Shown: positions 17,494-26,810 of the stretch, piece by piece | Numbering within the stretch: the stretch's first letter is position 1 | Layout of the letters: each line of letters starts with the position of its first letter | From: JBALVT01 sp045110675 | Lineage (GTDB): Bacteria; Pseudomonadota; Gammaproteobacteria; Pseudomonadales; Halieaceae | Length of the DNA: 64,000 nt | Assembly (NCBI GenBank): GCA_045110675.1 | Contig: JBGCGJ010000036.1 | Location: forward strand, 1-64,000 | Direction of reading: 5' to 3' | Notes under the pieces: generated by a model | What the model saw: the letters and a program-made list of their open reading frames with translations, nothing else | What the model was told of the DNA's origin: nothing | The model's database searches: none | Program-made: the position numbers and the translations under genes

Positions 17494-18549
17494 ATGTTAG
17501 ATCAAGTCAAAGATTACTATGGCAAAACCCTACAGGACTCCAGCGATTTAAAAACAGATGCCTGCTGCACGCTGGATCAGCCACCGCAATACCTGAAGAA
17601 AGTGCTCAGTCAGATTCACGACGAAGTCATGATGCGTTATTACGGATGTGGCCTGGTTGCCCCGGAGCAATTGCGAGGCCTGCATATTCTCGATCTGGGA
17701 AGCGGTTCTGGACGAGACGCCTATGCGCTGTCTGCACTCGTTGGTGAGCAGGGCCGCATTGTCGGGGTAGATATGACCGACGAGCAGTTAGAGGTAGCCA
17801 ATCGTCATTTGGATTATCACCGAGATGCTTTCGGCTACAAAAAAGGCAACGTAGAGTTCTACAAGGGTTACCTGGAGAAGCTGGACGAACTGGGGTTCGC
17901 CGACAACAGCTTCGACATTATTGTCTCCAACTGTGTGATCAATCTGTGCGAAGACAAAGAGGCAGTATTACGCGAGGCCTACCGTGTATTGAAACCCGGT
18001 GGTGAACTCTATTTTTCAGATGTGTACGCCGACCGTCGGGTACCCAAGGAACTGGTGAGCGACCCGGTACTTTACGGCGAGTGTCTCAGCGGAGCACTGT
18101 ACTGGAATGACTTTATTAACCTGAGTAAAAAAGTCGGATTCGCCGATCCGAGATTGGTTGAGGATCGCCCTCTGGGCATTGAAAGCGATGAAGTCCAGGC
18201 GCTAATCGGCCACATAAACTTCTATTCTGCGACCTACCGTCTGTTCAAAATTGCTGAGCTGGAACCGGCCTGTGAGGACTATGGTCAGGCTGTCATCTAT
18301 CGCGGAACCATTGATCAACACCCCAATGTTTTTGAGCTGGATCAACACCATGCGATTCAAAAAGGCAAAGTGTTTCCCGTTTGCGGCAACACCTGGCTGA
18401 TGCTGCACGAAAGCCGCTTCAAGGAGCATTTTGAGTTCATAGGCAACTGGGATCAGCACTACGGTATTTTTGAAGGCTGTGGAACGGCGGTACCGTTTAC
18501 CAACTCGGGGCCCTCAGCGGCGCAAGACACTGAGGCTCCGTGCTGCTAA
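17494..18549 (+). CDS. arsM: Arsenite methyltransferase (ArsM type)
   Basis: 351 aa from the ATG at 17494; a GTG 24 codons upstream adds a non-conserved leader. SAM motif I is ILDLGSGSGRD (65-75), and VLKPGGELYFSDVY is at 165-178. The four cysteines of ArsM/AS3MT enzymes are all present with family spacing: Cys24 (DACC), Cys52 (YYGCG), Cys147 (SNCVINL) and Cys197 (GECLSGAL). The last two are 50 residues apart, as in human AS3MT. A terminal Cys-Cys is also present. The expected reaction is SAM-dependent methylation of As(III). No arsR or other ars genes adjoin. The 3' end overlaps the convergent NUDIX gene by 4 bp. Confidence 0.8.
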   Translation: MLDQVKDYYGKTLQDSSDLKTDACCTLDQPPQYLKKVLSQIHDEVMMRYYGCGLVAPEQLRGLHILDLGSGSGRDAYALSALVGEQGRIVGVDMTDEQLEVANRHLDYHRDAFGYKKGNVEFYKGYLEKLDELGFADNSFDIIVSNCVINLCEDKEAVLREAYRVLKPGGELYFSDVYADRRVPKELVSDPVLYGECLSGALYWNDFINLSKKVGFADPRLVEDRPLGIESDEVQALIGHINFYSATYRLFKIAELEPACEDYGQAVIYRGTIDQHPNVFELDQHHAIQKGKVFPVCGNTWLMLHESRFKEHFEFIGNWDQHYGIFEGCGTAVPFTNSGPSAAQDTEAPCC

Positions 18550-19274
18550 ATCCGCTCCTCGATCATTTTACCTCGACGAAAATGCACATAGGGGCCCTCT
18601 TCTTCCGGGGTGTGCCCCTGCTCCAATCTTCGTTCAACCTCGACCAAAATAGAACGGGTAATACTCGGCAAATCCAGTTCCTGGGCGTCGCGCAGGGAAA
18701 CCCAATGAATTCCCAATAGCTCTCCCGAGCCCTGAGGTGCCTCGTGTACTTCGCCTTGAATCAGATCGGCGTTAGCCATAAAAAAACGGGCGTCGAAACG
18801 TCGATTGCGGTATGGCGGAGTAATCGCTCGGGCTATTAAATGCAGAGTATCCAAGCGTGGATTAACGTCGTATTGCAGAAAATCCCGCCAGTGGGGAGAC
18901 CTTGTTTTCAAGGTCGGAGTATCAGGCTCGCCAAGTACTAAACCTGTCTCCTCATAAGTTTCCCGAATCGCCGCCATCGCCAATGCTCTGGCTCGAGACT
19001 CAGAGCAATCCTTTGATAAGCGTTTTAACACCGCCGGATGAAGATCGTGAGGAGGTTTTAACCTGCCATCCCCAGGATCCACTTTTCCTCCGGGGAAGAC
19101 AAATTTGTTAGGCATAAACTTGTGTCCCGCCGCCCTTTTACCCATCAAAATTCGCGGTCCGTCATCGCCGTCACGCACCAAAATTAATGTCGCGGCATCT
19201 TTGGGTTTAACCGCTCGGCCACCTTCGCGGTATTCTCCCTGTGACTTGTAAGTCGATTTCTGATCAGGTGGCAT
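18546..19274 (-). CDS. NUDIX hydrolase
   Basis: 242 aa. The Nudix box is intact at its C-terminal half (AAIRETYEETGLVLG) and preceded by FPGGKVDPGDG with an insertion before the REUxEE part, a pattern seen in the NUDT8/CoA-pyrophosphatase-like long Nudix proteins. Such enzymes cleave nucleoside diphosphates linked to another group. The substrate is undetermined. The start overlaps no other gene, and the divergent acyl-CoA ligase begins 131 bp away. Confidence 0.85.
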   Translation of the reverse strand: MPPDQKSTYKSQGEYREGGRAVKPKDAATLILVRDGDDGPRILMGKRAAGHKFMPNKFVFPGGKVDPGDGRLKPPHDLHPAVLKRLSKDCSESRARALAMAAIRETYEETGLVLGEPDTPTLKTRSPHWRDFLQYDVNPRLDTLHLIARAITPPYRNRRFDARFFMANADLIQGEVHEAPQGSGELLGIHWVSLRDAQELDLPSITRSILVEVERRLEQGHTPEEEGPYVHFRRGKMIEERI

Positions 19275-19405
19275 TCCGGACTCCCTCGGTAAAATTCACC
19301 CGCCCCATACACCCTGAAACCGCGAAACAGCCCAGCCTTTGAATGCTTGGAACAAACATCGTAAAGTAGCGGCCCATTCAAAATTTAGCAAGTCGAGGAA
19401 CACTG

Positions 19406-21004
19406 ATGAACGGCAATCCCCCAAAAAATCAAAAAGTGGAAGTTTCCTTCGACCCCTCGCTCGCACTCCCGATCATGCTGGAACAGCATCTGCATAACCA
19501 ACCACAGGCCGTGGCGCTCATCCAGGGCGACATGACCCGCACCTGGGAAGAATCCATACATCGCATCTATCAAATGGCCAATGGTCTGATCGAACTCGGA
19601 ATCGAACGCGGGGACCGGGTTGCTCTGCTCGCGCGCAACAGCATGGCCTACTCCGAGCTGTTCGCCGCGGTGCTTATCTCGGGAGGCTGTGCCGTTCCCC
19701 TGCAATCGATGATCAGTGATCAAAGCCTCAAGCTGATGCTAGAGGACTCGAGCGCAAAGGTATTGGTGATAGGCGAAGAAATGGCGGCAATGGCTGAGCC
19801 CTTTCTGCGACAACAGTCACAGATAATAGACGGCGGCTTGATGGGATTTGATTTTGAAAACGATAAGTTCGCAAATTTCGAAAACTGGCTGCAAGCACAA
19901 TCGAAGAATGCACCGGGCATTGTCCTGGACCCGGATGATGAGTTTAATATCATTTACAGTTCGGGTACGACAGGTGTTCCCAAAGGTATCGTACACAGCC
20001 ATCGCACCCGCCAAGCCCTGGCCGTAGCGCTGATGGTGATGGGTTTTAACAGCCAAGCAATGAACCTTGTTTCTACACCACTGTATTCCAACACAACGAT
20101 CACCACCTGGTGGCCTTCCCTGTGTGCCGGTACCCCACAAATCATCTCCGAAAAGTTCGATGCGGAACGTGCCTTGGCGCTGATTCAAAAGCACAAAGTG
20201 ACTCACGCTATGCTCGTGCCCGTGCAGTACGACCGCATTATGCGACTGGAAAACTACCACGACTATGACCTGAGTTCACTGCAAGTAAAGTTCAGCACAA
20301 GCGCCCCCCTGCGAGCCGCCTTGAAAGCAGACATTATCGAGCGCTTTCCAGGAGAATTGCTGGAGTTCTACGGCCTCACCGAAGGTGGTGTTACCTGTCT
20401 TTTTATCGGCAGTGTTGCACTGGCTGCTGACAAACTCGGTTCCGTCGGTCAGCCCTCTGCGGGTTGCACTTTAAAAATTCTGGATGAAGCGGGAAAGGAG
20501 TTAGGCAGTGGAGAAATCGGTGAAATAGTGGGAAGGTCGGGCAGCATGAGCAATGGCTATTTGAATAGGGAAGATGCCAACCTTGAGATGCACTGGTACG
20601 ACAGCGAAGGTTCACTGTTTTATCGCAGCGGTGATGCTGGATATCTGGACGAAGATGGCTGGTTGTTTTTGTCAGATCGACGCAAGGATATGATTATCTC
20701 CGGAGGATTTAATATCTATGCCACGGATCTGGAACTGGTATTACTGGAGCACGAGGAGGTTCATGAGGTGGCAGTCGTGGCACTTCCCAGTCGCGACTGG
20801 GGCGAGACGCCGCTGGCCATTGTCGTTAAGGAAACTGGCAGCACAATAGATGAAGAGAGTTTGCGAATCTGGGCCAATGGCAAACTGGGAAAACTGCAAC
20901 GCATCAGTAAAGTGGTCTATGCGGACAATTTACCCAAGAGTTCCATCGGCAAGATTTTGAAAAAGGAATTACGCGAACGCTATGCAGCGCTCGCGGATGC
21001 CTAA
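19406..21004 (+). CDS. AMP-dependent acyl-CoA synthetase/ligase
   Basis: 532 aa, with GAGGAAC 6 bp before the ATG. The ANL-family motifs are in order: the P-loop YSSGTTGVPKGIVHSHR, FYGLTEGG, the hinge and ATP motif YRSGDAGYLDEDGW and DRRKDMIISGGFNIY, and the C-terminal catalytic lysine in KSSIGKILKKELR. It activates a carboxylic acid to acyl-AMP, then to acyl-CoA. The acid cannot be predicted. It converges with the MDR oxidoreductase, 5 bp apart. Confidence 0.9.
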   Translation: MNGNPPKNQKVEVSFDPSLALPIMLEQHLHNQPQAVALIQGDMTRTWEESIHRIYQMANGLIELGIERGDRVALLARNSMAYSELFAAVLISGGCAVPLQSMISDQSLKLMLEDSSAKVLVIGEEMAAMAEPFLRQQSQIIDGGLMGFDFENDKFANFENWLQAQSKNAPGIVLDPDDEFNIIYSSGTTGVPKGIVHSHRTRQALAVALMVMGFNSQAMNLVSTPLYSNTTITTWWPSLCAGTPQIISEKFDAERALALIQKHKVTHAMLVPVQYDRIMRLENYHDYDLSSLQVKFSTSAPLRAALKADIIERFPGELLEFYGLTEGGVTCLFIGSVALAADKLGSVGQPSAGCTLKILDEAGKELGSGEIGEIVGRSGSMSNGYLNREDANLEMHWYDSEGSLFYRSGDAGYLDEDGWLFLSDRRKDMIISGGFNIYATDLELVLLEHEEVHEVAVVALPSRDWGETPLAIVVKETGSTIDEESLRIWANGKLGKLQRISKVVYADNLPKSSIGKILKKELRERYAALADA

Positions 21005-21009
21005 GGATA

Positions 21010-22107
21010 CTAGCTGACTTTAATCACCAACTTGCCAAAGTTCGCTCCGGAGAATAAACCCAGGAAAGCCTCGGGTGCGTTCTCCAGCCCGTCAACCACT
21101 TGTTCCTTATACTTAATTTTGCCCTCAGCCATCCACTGTCCAACATCCGCCACAAATGCGGGCACACGGTGTTGGTAATCGCTGACGATAAAGCCCTGCA
21201 TCTTAATGCTTTTGGTCAAGATCATGCGCTGTAACAGGCTCATACGATCGGGGCCGGGGGGCAATTCCACTTCATTGTAGTGAGCGATCAAACCACACAC
21301 AGGTACTCTGGCGTGATTGTTCAATAAAGGCATCACCGCTTCCCAGGAACTACCACCCACATTTTCAAAATAGACATCTATGCCATCAGGGCAGGCTGCA
21401 GCAAGCTGAGCCGCCATATCTTTATCGTAGTGGCTCACACACGCATCGTAGCCAAGTTCTTCAACCGCGTATTGACACTTCTCCGCAGCACCCGCTATAC
21501 CCACTACGCGACAGCCTTTTAATTTAGCAATCTGCCCAACCACCGATCCGACTGCGCCAGTAGACGCCGCGAGCACTACGGTATCGCCTGCCTTGGGCTC
21601 ACCAAGGTCCAACAAACCCACATAGGCCGTCAAGCCAGGCATACCCAAGACACCCAGTGCATGGGACGGTTGGCTAATGCGTGGGTCAACTTTCATCAAT
21701 CCAGCGCCATCGGATACTGCGTAATCCTGCCAGCCAGAAAAAGCTGTGACCAGCTGCCCCTCGGCGAATGCACTATTGCGAGACTTTACTACCTCACTCA
21801 CAGTTCCACCGACCATGGTGTCACCCAGCTCCACTCTCGCGGCATAACTCTTCCCCGCATTCATGCGCCCGCGCATATAGGGATCAAGTGAGAGATAACG
21901 AGTTTTCAACAATAATTGGCCATCTCCCACGGAGGGAATCGACACCTGTTCGAGACGAAAGTTATCGGTGGATGGTTTGCCAACTGGCCTCGAGGCCAAG
22001 ACAATTTTCCGATTCACCGCCGCATCTGCTGCAAGGGTTGGGTTGGCACTCAATAAGCCAAGTGCTGCGAGTGAGCCTGAAGTGAATTCTCGTCTATTGA
22101 TTGTCAT
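21010..22107 (-). CDS. MDR-family NADP-dependent oxidoreductase with a Tat-like leader
   Basis: 365 aa. Residues about 30-365 are a zinc-free medium-chain reductase of the leukotriene B4 12-hydroxydehydrogenase/CurA type: YLSLDPYMRGRM, the coenzyme motif AASTGAVGSVVGQIAK, GCRVVGIAG, YFENVGG, and VDGLENAPEAFLGLFSG near the C-terminus. Relatives reduce the double bond of alpha,beta-unsaturated ketones in the cytosol. Unusually, the protein starts with MTINRREFTSGSLAALGLLS...LAAD, a twin-arginine leader. Its start is 103 bp from the amidohydrolase stop upstream, so it may end the same transcription unit. Confidence 0.85.
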   Translation of the reverse strand: MTINRREFTSGSLAALGLLSANPTLAADAAVNRKIVLASRPVGKPSTDNFRLEQVSIPSVGDGQLLLKTRYLSLDPYMRGRMNAGKSYAARVELGDTMVGGTVSEVVKSRNSAFAEGQLVTAFSGWQDYAVSDGAGLMKVDPRISQPSHALGVLGMPGLTAYVGLLDLGEPKAGDTVVLAASTGAVGSVVGQIAKLKGCRVVGIAGAAEKCQYAVEELGYDACVSHYDKDMAAQLAAACPDGIDVYFENVGGSSWEAVMPLLNNHARVPVCGLIAHYNEVELPPGPDRMSLLQRMILTKSIKMQGFIVSDYQHRVPAFVADVGQWMAEGKIKYKEQVVDGLENAPEAFLGLFSGANFGKLVIKVS

Positions 22108-22210
22108 GGGTGTGTCCTGGTTCGGTGATAGTTTAAAAGAAGTGTGATAGCAATTTTCGGATCAGTTTAGTCTAGCTTCGCGCGAATAACGATGAAATCT
22201 TCACACTGAG

Positions 22211-23227
22211 CTAATCCAGTGCGTAAACCCGCGTCGCTGTTTGATAGAACATCGCATCTTGTTCGCTCTCGCTGTAGCGTGCAGCAATTTTCTTCAGACC
22301 GTTCCACAAAACTGGATAAGAAATCGACAATTTGTCTACGGGGAAATTGCTTTCGAACATACACCGGTCAGGTCCGAAGCTCTCAATCATGTGATGATAG
22401 TAACGCGCTTGCGCCGCCACAAATTCATCGGAGCTGGGAGGCATGTCGCGGCCCATCCAGCCAAAGCCGTTGTCAGGCATGGCGAGCCCGCCCAGTTTGG
22501 CCACCACGTTTTCACAGCGAGCGATTTCCACAATACCAGCGCGCCATTGCTGGAAAATTTCCTCGCGCTGATTCGCATAGGGACCAACTCCCAACGGAGT
22601 CGCACAATGATCCAGGACCATAAGCGTACCCGGAGCAGACTGAGCCAAGGCCAAATATTCGTGATTTTGAAAGTGATAGTGCCAGCTGTCATAGCTGAGC
22701 CCTGTATTGCCCAGTTTCCTTACACCGCGAAGAAATGATTCATCGGCATAAAGCCCCTCGGTACCACGACCTGGGATCATAAGTTCGACACCCTCGGGAG
22801 CCCGGGCCAAGGCATGGCGGAAACCTCGAAGGCGCCCTCCCGCCGCCTCTCGATGCGCGGCAATGATTTCTTCTAGAGCCTCATGGCGTAAATCCGCTCG
22901 AGCGACGATGCCAGAGATTGTCGCGCCAGCGTCGAGCTCACTTTGGCGGGCGACTTCGGCAACAAATTCAGTCTCTCCAATACTGAGTAAATGCTTCGGG
23001 CCGCTAGTGCGATATTCCGCGCCACACTCGACGAACACTGTCTTACAAATGTTATGCCCTGAATCGGTATCGGCTCTAAGGTCTTCGAGCAAGTAGGGAT
23101 CCAATACCGACTCCCTCCACAGGTGATGATGTGGATCGACGATTCTTCGTGCGGGGTCAATAATCTCTTCTGTGTGCAATTGCAGCCAGCGTTGGTTATC
23201 GGAAAGTTCGTTTCGCGTATGACTCAC
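22211..23227 (-). CDS. Amidohydrolase (COG3618/LigI-like TIM barrel)
   Basis: 338 aa with a GTG start directly following the TAA of the upstream alcohol dehydrogenase gene (TAAGTG), so translation is probably coupled. Metal-site features include DPHHHLW near residue 33, MVLDHCATP, NVVAKLGGL and the C-terminal MFESNFPVDK. The family includes 2-pyrone-4,6-dicarboxylate lactonase and fucono- and rhamnono-lactonases, so a lactone or amide hydrolase is likely. The neighbours (alcohol dehydrogenase and glutamine-synthetase-like ligase) suggest a step in degradation of an amine or sugar-like compound. Confidence 0.85.
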   Translation of the reverse strand: MSHTRNELSDNQRWLQLHTEEIIDPARRIVDPHHHLWRESVLDPYLLEDLRADTDSGHNICKTVFVECGAEYRTSGPKHLLSIGETEFVAEVARQSELDAGATISGIVARADLRHEALEEIIAAHREAAGGRLRGFRHALARAPEGVELMIPGRGTEGLYADESFLRGVRKLGNTGLSYDSWHYHFQNHEYLALAQSAPGTLMVLDHCATPLGVGPYANQREEIFQQWRAGIVEIARCENVVAKLGGLAMPDNGFGWMGRDMPPSSDEFVAAQARYYHHMIESFGPDRCMFESNFPVDKLSISYPVLWNGLKKIAARYSESEQDAMFYQTATRVYALD

Positions 23228-24388
23228 TTATAGTTCACCGCTGACTGCTTGAGAAAAAAGATCACTATATTGCTCCGCAGTGAAGGGCAGCGGATTGGTC
23301 TGCGCGGTAGGATCTTCCGCCGCCATTTCACCTACCAGCGTTTGTTGGTCTAAATCGATACCGATAGCGAGCAAATTGTGGGGTATACCAACCTCCTCGC
23401 GGAAGCTTAACACCCAGGCCAAAAAACCGCCGAAGCTCGCCTGAGGCAAATCCAGATAACGTGCAAGCCTTTGGATGCGCCCTTCAATTTCTTCCCTGTT
23501 CGCCACCAGAACATAGGGCATCAGTATGGCGTTGAGCAAGCCGTGGTGAGCGTCATAGAGAGCTCCCAAGGGGTGAGCCAGCGCATGCATCGCGCCCAAG
23601 CCTTTTTGAAAGGCCGTCGCTCCCATTGATGAGGCGACAATCATCTGCATTCGGGCCGTCATGTCATCGCCGTCAGCTACTGCCCGTGGGAGATACTCTT
23701 TGACCAGGCGTATTCCCTCAATGGCAATGCCCTCCGCCATTGGGTGGTAGACAGGAGAGCAGAACGCCTCAAGGTTGTGAGACAAGGCATCCATGCCTGT
23801 GGCAGCAGTCATTGAAGCGGGTAATCCCCGGGTTAACTCCGGATCGAGAATCACCTTGCTGGGCAACAATTTCGGATGGAAAACAATTTTCTTCACACGG
23901 CGCTGTTCATCTGAAACCAGGGCTGCACGACCAACTTCCGAGCCAGTCCCTGCCGTAGTTGGCACAGCGATGATGGTGGCCACCGAATCAGGATCAAGTT
24001 CTTGCCAACTGTCTTCGTAATCCCACAATACACCGGACTGCCCCACCATCAGTGCGATGGCCTTACAGGCATCAATCGCAGAGCCGCCGCCAAAAGCAAC
24101 TAGTCCATCGTGACCGCCGGTGCGATAGGCAACGACGCCATCGGCAACATTCTCTCCGCTGGGATTGCTTTTGACTTTACTGAAAACGTCAATGAACAGG
24201 CCTGCATCACGACATTGACTGAGCGCCGCATCGATCATCGGCAGGGCGGCTAAACCATGATCAGTCACGATCAGCGGTGAGCGCATACCAAAGTCTATAC
24301 AACACTGCGCCAGCTCTACAATAGAACCTGCTCCGACCGTTACACTGGTGGGGAAATTCCAGTTACCCGCTAGCTCTGTATCGCTCAT
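23228..24388 (-). CDS. Iron-containing alcohol dehydrogenase
   Basis: 386 aa. NAD(P)-binding signature VAFGGGSAIDACKAIA; PTTAGTGSEV is the family hallmark. Metal ligands are visible as Asp and His in GMDALSHNLEAF, His in AMHALAHPLGALYD, and His in DAHHG. It oxidises an alcohol or reduces an aldehyde in the cytosol. It follows the glutamine-synthetase-like gene by 12 bp and is immediately followed by the amidohydrolase, forming a tight three-gene operon. Confidence 0.92.
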   Translation of the reverse strand: MSDTELAGNWNFPTSVTVGAGSIVELAQCCIDFGMRSPLIVTDHGLAALPMIDAALSQCRDAGLFIDVFSKVKSNPSGENVADGVVAYRTGGHDGLVAFGGGSAIDACKAIALMVGQSGVLWDYEDSWQELDPDSVATIIAVPTTAGTGSEVGRAALVSDEQRRVKKIVFHPKLLPSKVILDPELTRGLPASMTAATGMDALSHNLEAFCSPVYHPMAEGIAIEGIRLVKEYLPRAVADGDDMTARMQMIVASSMGATAFQKGLGAMHALAHPLGALYDAHHGLLNAILMPYVLVANREEIEGRIQRLARYLDLPQASFGGFLAWVLSFREEVGIPHNLLAIGIDLDQQTLVGEMAAEDPTAQTNPLPFTAEQYSDLFSQAVSGEL

Positions 24389-24400
24389 TGGAATCCCCAG

Positions 24401-25780
24401 TTAGATAATTTCAAAGTAACGCTGCATTTCCCAATCGGTAATGTGCTTGTGGAACTCTCGACCTTCCCATTCTCGCGTGGCGGAATAGTGATCAATGAAC
24501 TCATCTCCAAAAAGCGCTCGAGCAATTCCTGAGCCTCGCAGCGCTGCGGATGAATCCATAATGTTGTTTGGCAATTTCAACTCTGGCGGATGTTGTTGCT
24601 CATAGGCATTGCCCTTAACCTGATCAAAGGGCTCCAACTCCTGCTCGATGCCGTACAGACCGGAACCCAGCGCAGCAGCCAGGGCAATATAGGGATTGGC
24701 GTCGGCCGAGCCCAGACGGAACTCCACTCGTTGCGATTTTGCGGAACCGGGGATTAAACGTAGCGCGGTGGTACGGTTTTCACAGCCCCATGTGGCGTCT
24801 GTGGGAGCCCAGAATCCCGGGACCATTCGAGAGTAGGCGTTGACTGTCTGTGCATACATGGCGATAAGTTCCGGCATAAGACGCTGCTGGCCGGCGATAA
24901 AATGACGCTGAATCTTGCTCATGTTCATAGGTTCCGCAGGGTCATAAAACGCGGAACTGGAATCGCTCTTGTTCCTCAGTGATAGGTGAATATGACCCGA
25001 TTGACCGGGATAGTCGTTCGACCATTTGGCCATAAAGGTCGCCATCATTTGACGGCGCTGGGCCCATACCTTGGTAAAGGTTTTAAACAGTGCAGCCTTG
25101 TCCGCCGCGTTGCTCGCCTCATCGACGCTGATGGCAGCCTCCAAGACACCGGGGCCGGTTTCTGTGTGCAGACCTTCGATCGGAAAGTCCATAGACTCGG
25201 CCAAGTCCAACAATTCCTGATACAGCTCGGAGTGGGTGGAATTTCGCAGCATGGAATAACCGAAGAAACCCGGAGTAATGGGCTTCAGATTTTGATAGCC
25301 CTTGGCGCGAATAGACTCGGGAGTTTCATCGAACAGAAAAAATTCGTATTCGAAAGCAGCGTGCGCTTCCAGGCCCATCGCCGCCGCCTTTTCTATGACA
25401 TTCGACAGAATGTTCCTTGGGCATATCCGGCTGGCGTCATCGGAAAACTCACAGAGAAACAACAGCATGTTGTCTTCAAAAGGCAGCTCTCGACAACTGT
25501 GGGGAAGAATTCTCACTGGAGCGTCTGGATAGCCCGTATGCCACCCCGTGTACTTTACCTCCTGCGTTTCATACAGCTGATCATTAGAATCCCAACCGAG
25601 CACAACATCGCAAAAAGCAAAACCACCTTCCAGTGCAGAAAAGAACTTTTCCCGGCTCATGTATTTGCCGCGCATAACGCCGTCGATGTCAAAAAGACCA
25701 ACCTTTACGTGAGTAAGCCCGCGCTCGCGCACAATATTTTGCGCATCTTCTACGGTCTTTACGCTTCTAGGTCCTATCAT
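24401..25780 (-). CDS. Glutamine synthetase family protein (gamma-glutamyl amine ligase type)
   Basis: 459 aa. GS-like features: HVKVGLFDIDGVMRGKYMS at the N-terminus, EYEFFLFDETPE, the catalytic stretch SGHIHLSLRNK, MVPGFWAPTDATWGCENRT and RVEFRLGSADANPYIALAA. The length and divergent motifs resemble PuuA/IpuC-type enzymes, which ligate glutamate to amines, rather than housekeeping GlnA. The first gene of an operon with an alcohol dehydrogenase and an amidohydrolase, it may glutamylate an amine or amino alcohol. That substrate is inference. Confidence 0.85.
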   Translation of the reverse strand: MIGPRSVKTVEDAQNIVRERGLTHVKVGLFDIDGVMRGKYMSREKFFSALEGGFAFCDVVLGWDSNDQLYETQEVKYTGWHTGYPDAPVRILPHSCRELPFEDNMLLFLCEFSDDASRICPRNILSNVIEKAAAMGLEAHAAFEYEFFLFDETPESIRAKGYQNLKPITPGFFGYSMLRNSTHSELYQELLDLAESMDFPIEGLHTETGPGVLEAAISVDEASNAADKAALFKTFTKVWAQRRQMMATFMAKWSNDYPGQSGHIHLSLRNKSDSSSAFYDPAEPMNMSKIQRHFIAGQQRLMPELIAMYAQTVNAYSRMVPGFWAPTDATWGCENRTTALRLIPGSAKSQRVEFRLGSADANPYIALAAALGSGLYGIEQELEPFDQVKGNAYEQQHPPELKLPNNIMDSSAALRGSGIARALFGDEFIDHYSATREWEGREFHKHITDWEMQRYFEII

Positions 25781-25886
25781 CGCAGCAGCCCCTGTGAATC
25801 AATATTGAAAAGTTTACGTTAAAACCACAGCCAGTCCTGTACTATGCCGAAATAGGCCGCTGCATACAATTCGAGTGGAGAGAGTA

Positions 25887-26810
25887 ATGGCAGAACAGGT
25901 ATTGTCACAGGAGTTTATGTTACTCGATGGTGGACTTGCCACCGAGCTTGAATCCAGGGGGCAGAATCTCAGTCACCCCCTGTGGTCCGCCAAAATGCTA
26001 TTGGAAGATCCCCAGGTAATCGTAGACGCCCACCTCGCCTATCTGCACGCTGGAGCCCAATGCATCATTACGGCAAGCTACCAGGCCAGTCACGCCGGGT
26101 TTTTACAACTGGGTTACAGCGATGCGCAAGCCTCAAAAGCACTGTCACTCTCGGTAGAACTGGCACAGCAGGCGGTTGATACCTTTCTTGCAAACCAGAA
26201 AACGGCAAAGCCCGCCAAAATCGCTGCGAGCATCGGTCCCTACGGCGCGTATCTGTCAGATGGATCAGAATATCGGGGTGACTATGCGATAGAGCTTGAA
26301 CAACTGACAGACTTTCATCGAGCACGCGTAGATATCCTGTCTTCGTCGAAAGCGGATTTCCTGGCCTGTGAAACCGTCCCCTGCCTATTGGAAGCTCAGG
26401 CTCTCAACAACTTGCTAAAACAACAAGACAAGCCGGCCTGGGTGAGTTTTTCTTGCGCTGATGGCGTGCATTTGAACGATGGAAGCCCTATTGCGGATGC
26501 AGTGCAGATCTTCAACGATAACGAAAAAGTGTTCGCCGTCGGTGTAAACTGTACCCCCCCGCAACACATTCCCGCATTGATTGGCGCAATAAAATCGAAC
26601 AGTGAAAAAGCGATTGTCGTCTATCCCAACTCCGGTGAGCGTTTCAATGCGGAGACCAAAACCTGGCACGGCACATCAAGCCCAGAAGACTGCGCAACAG
26701 CGGCCAGAAAATGGCGGGAAAGCGGCGCGACGCTAATTGGAGGTTGCTGTCGAATGGGACCCGAGCACATTAGGGCTATGAAAACAGCATTGGGACCATT
26801 CGGCAATTAG
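25887..26810 (+). CDS. Homocysteine S-methyltransferase family protein
   Basis: 307 aa from the ATG at 25887 (GAGAG upstream); an alternative in-frame start lies 12 bp earlier. LDGGLATELESRG at the N-terminus is the family opening. Zinc-ligand cysteines are in GVNCTPP and GGCCRMGP. Relatives transfer methyl groups from S-methylmethionine or similar donors to homocysteine (MmuM type). Divergent from the GS-like operon; its 3' end overlaps the convergent CoA-transferase by 4 bp. Confidence 0.88.
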   Translation: MAEQVLSQEFMLLDGGLATELESRGQNLSHPLWSAKMLLEDPQVIVDAHLAYLHAGAQCIITASYQASHAGFLQLGYSDAQASKALSLSVELAQQAVDTFLANQKTAKPAKIAASIGPYGAYLSDGSEYRGDYAIELEQLTDFHRARVDILSSSKADFLACETVPCLLEAQALNNLLKQQDKPAWVSFSCADGVHLNDGSPIADAVQIFNDNEKVFAVGVNCTPPQHIPALIGAIKSNSEKAIVVYPNSGERFNAETKTWHGTSSPEDCATAARKWRESGATLIGGCCRMGPEHIRAMKTALGPFGN

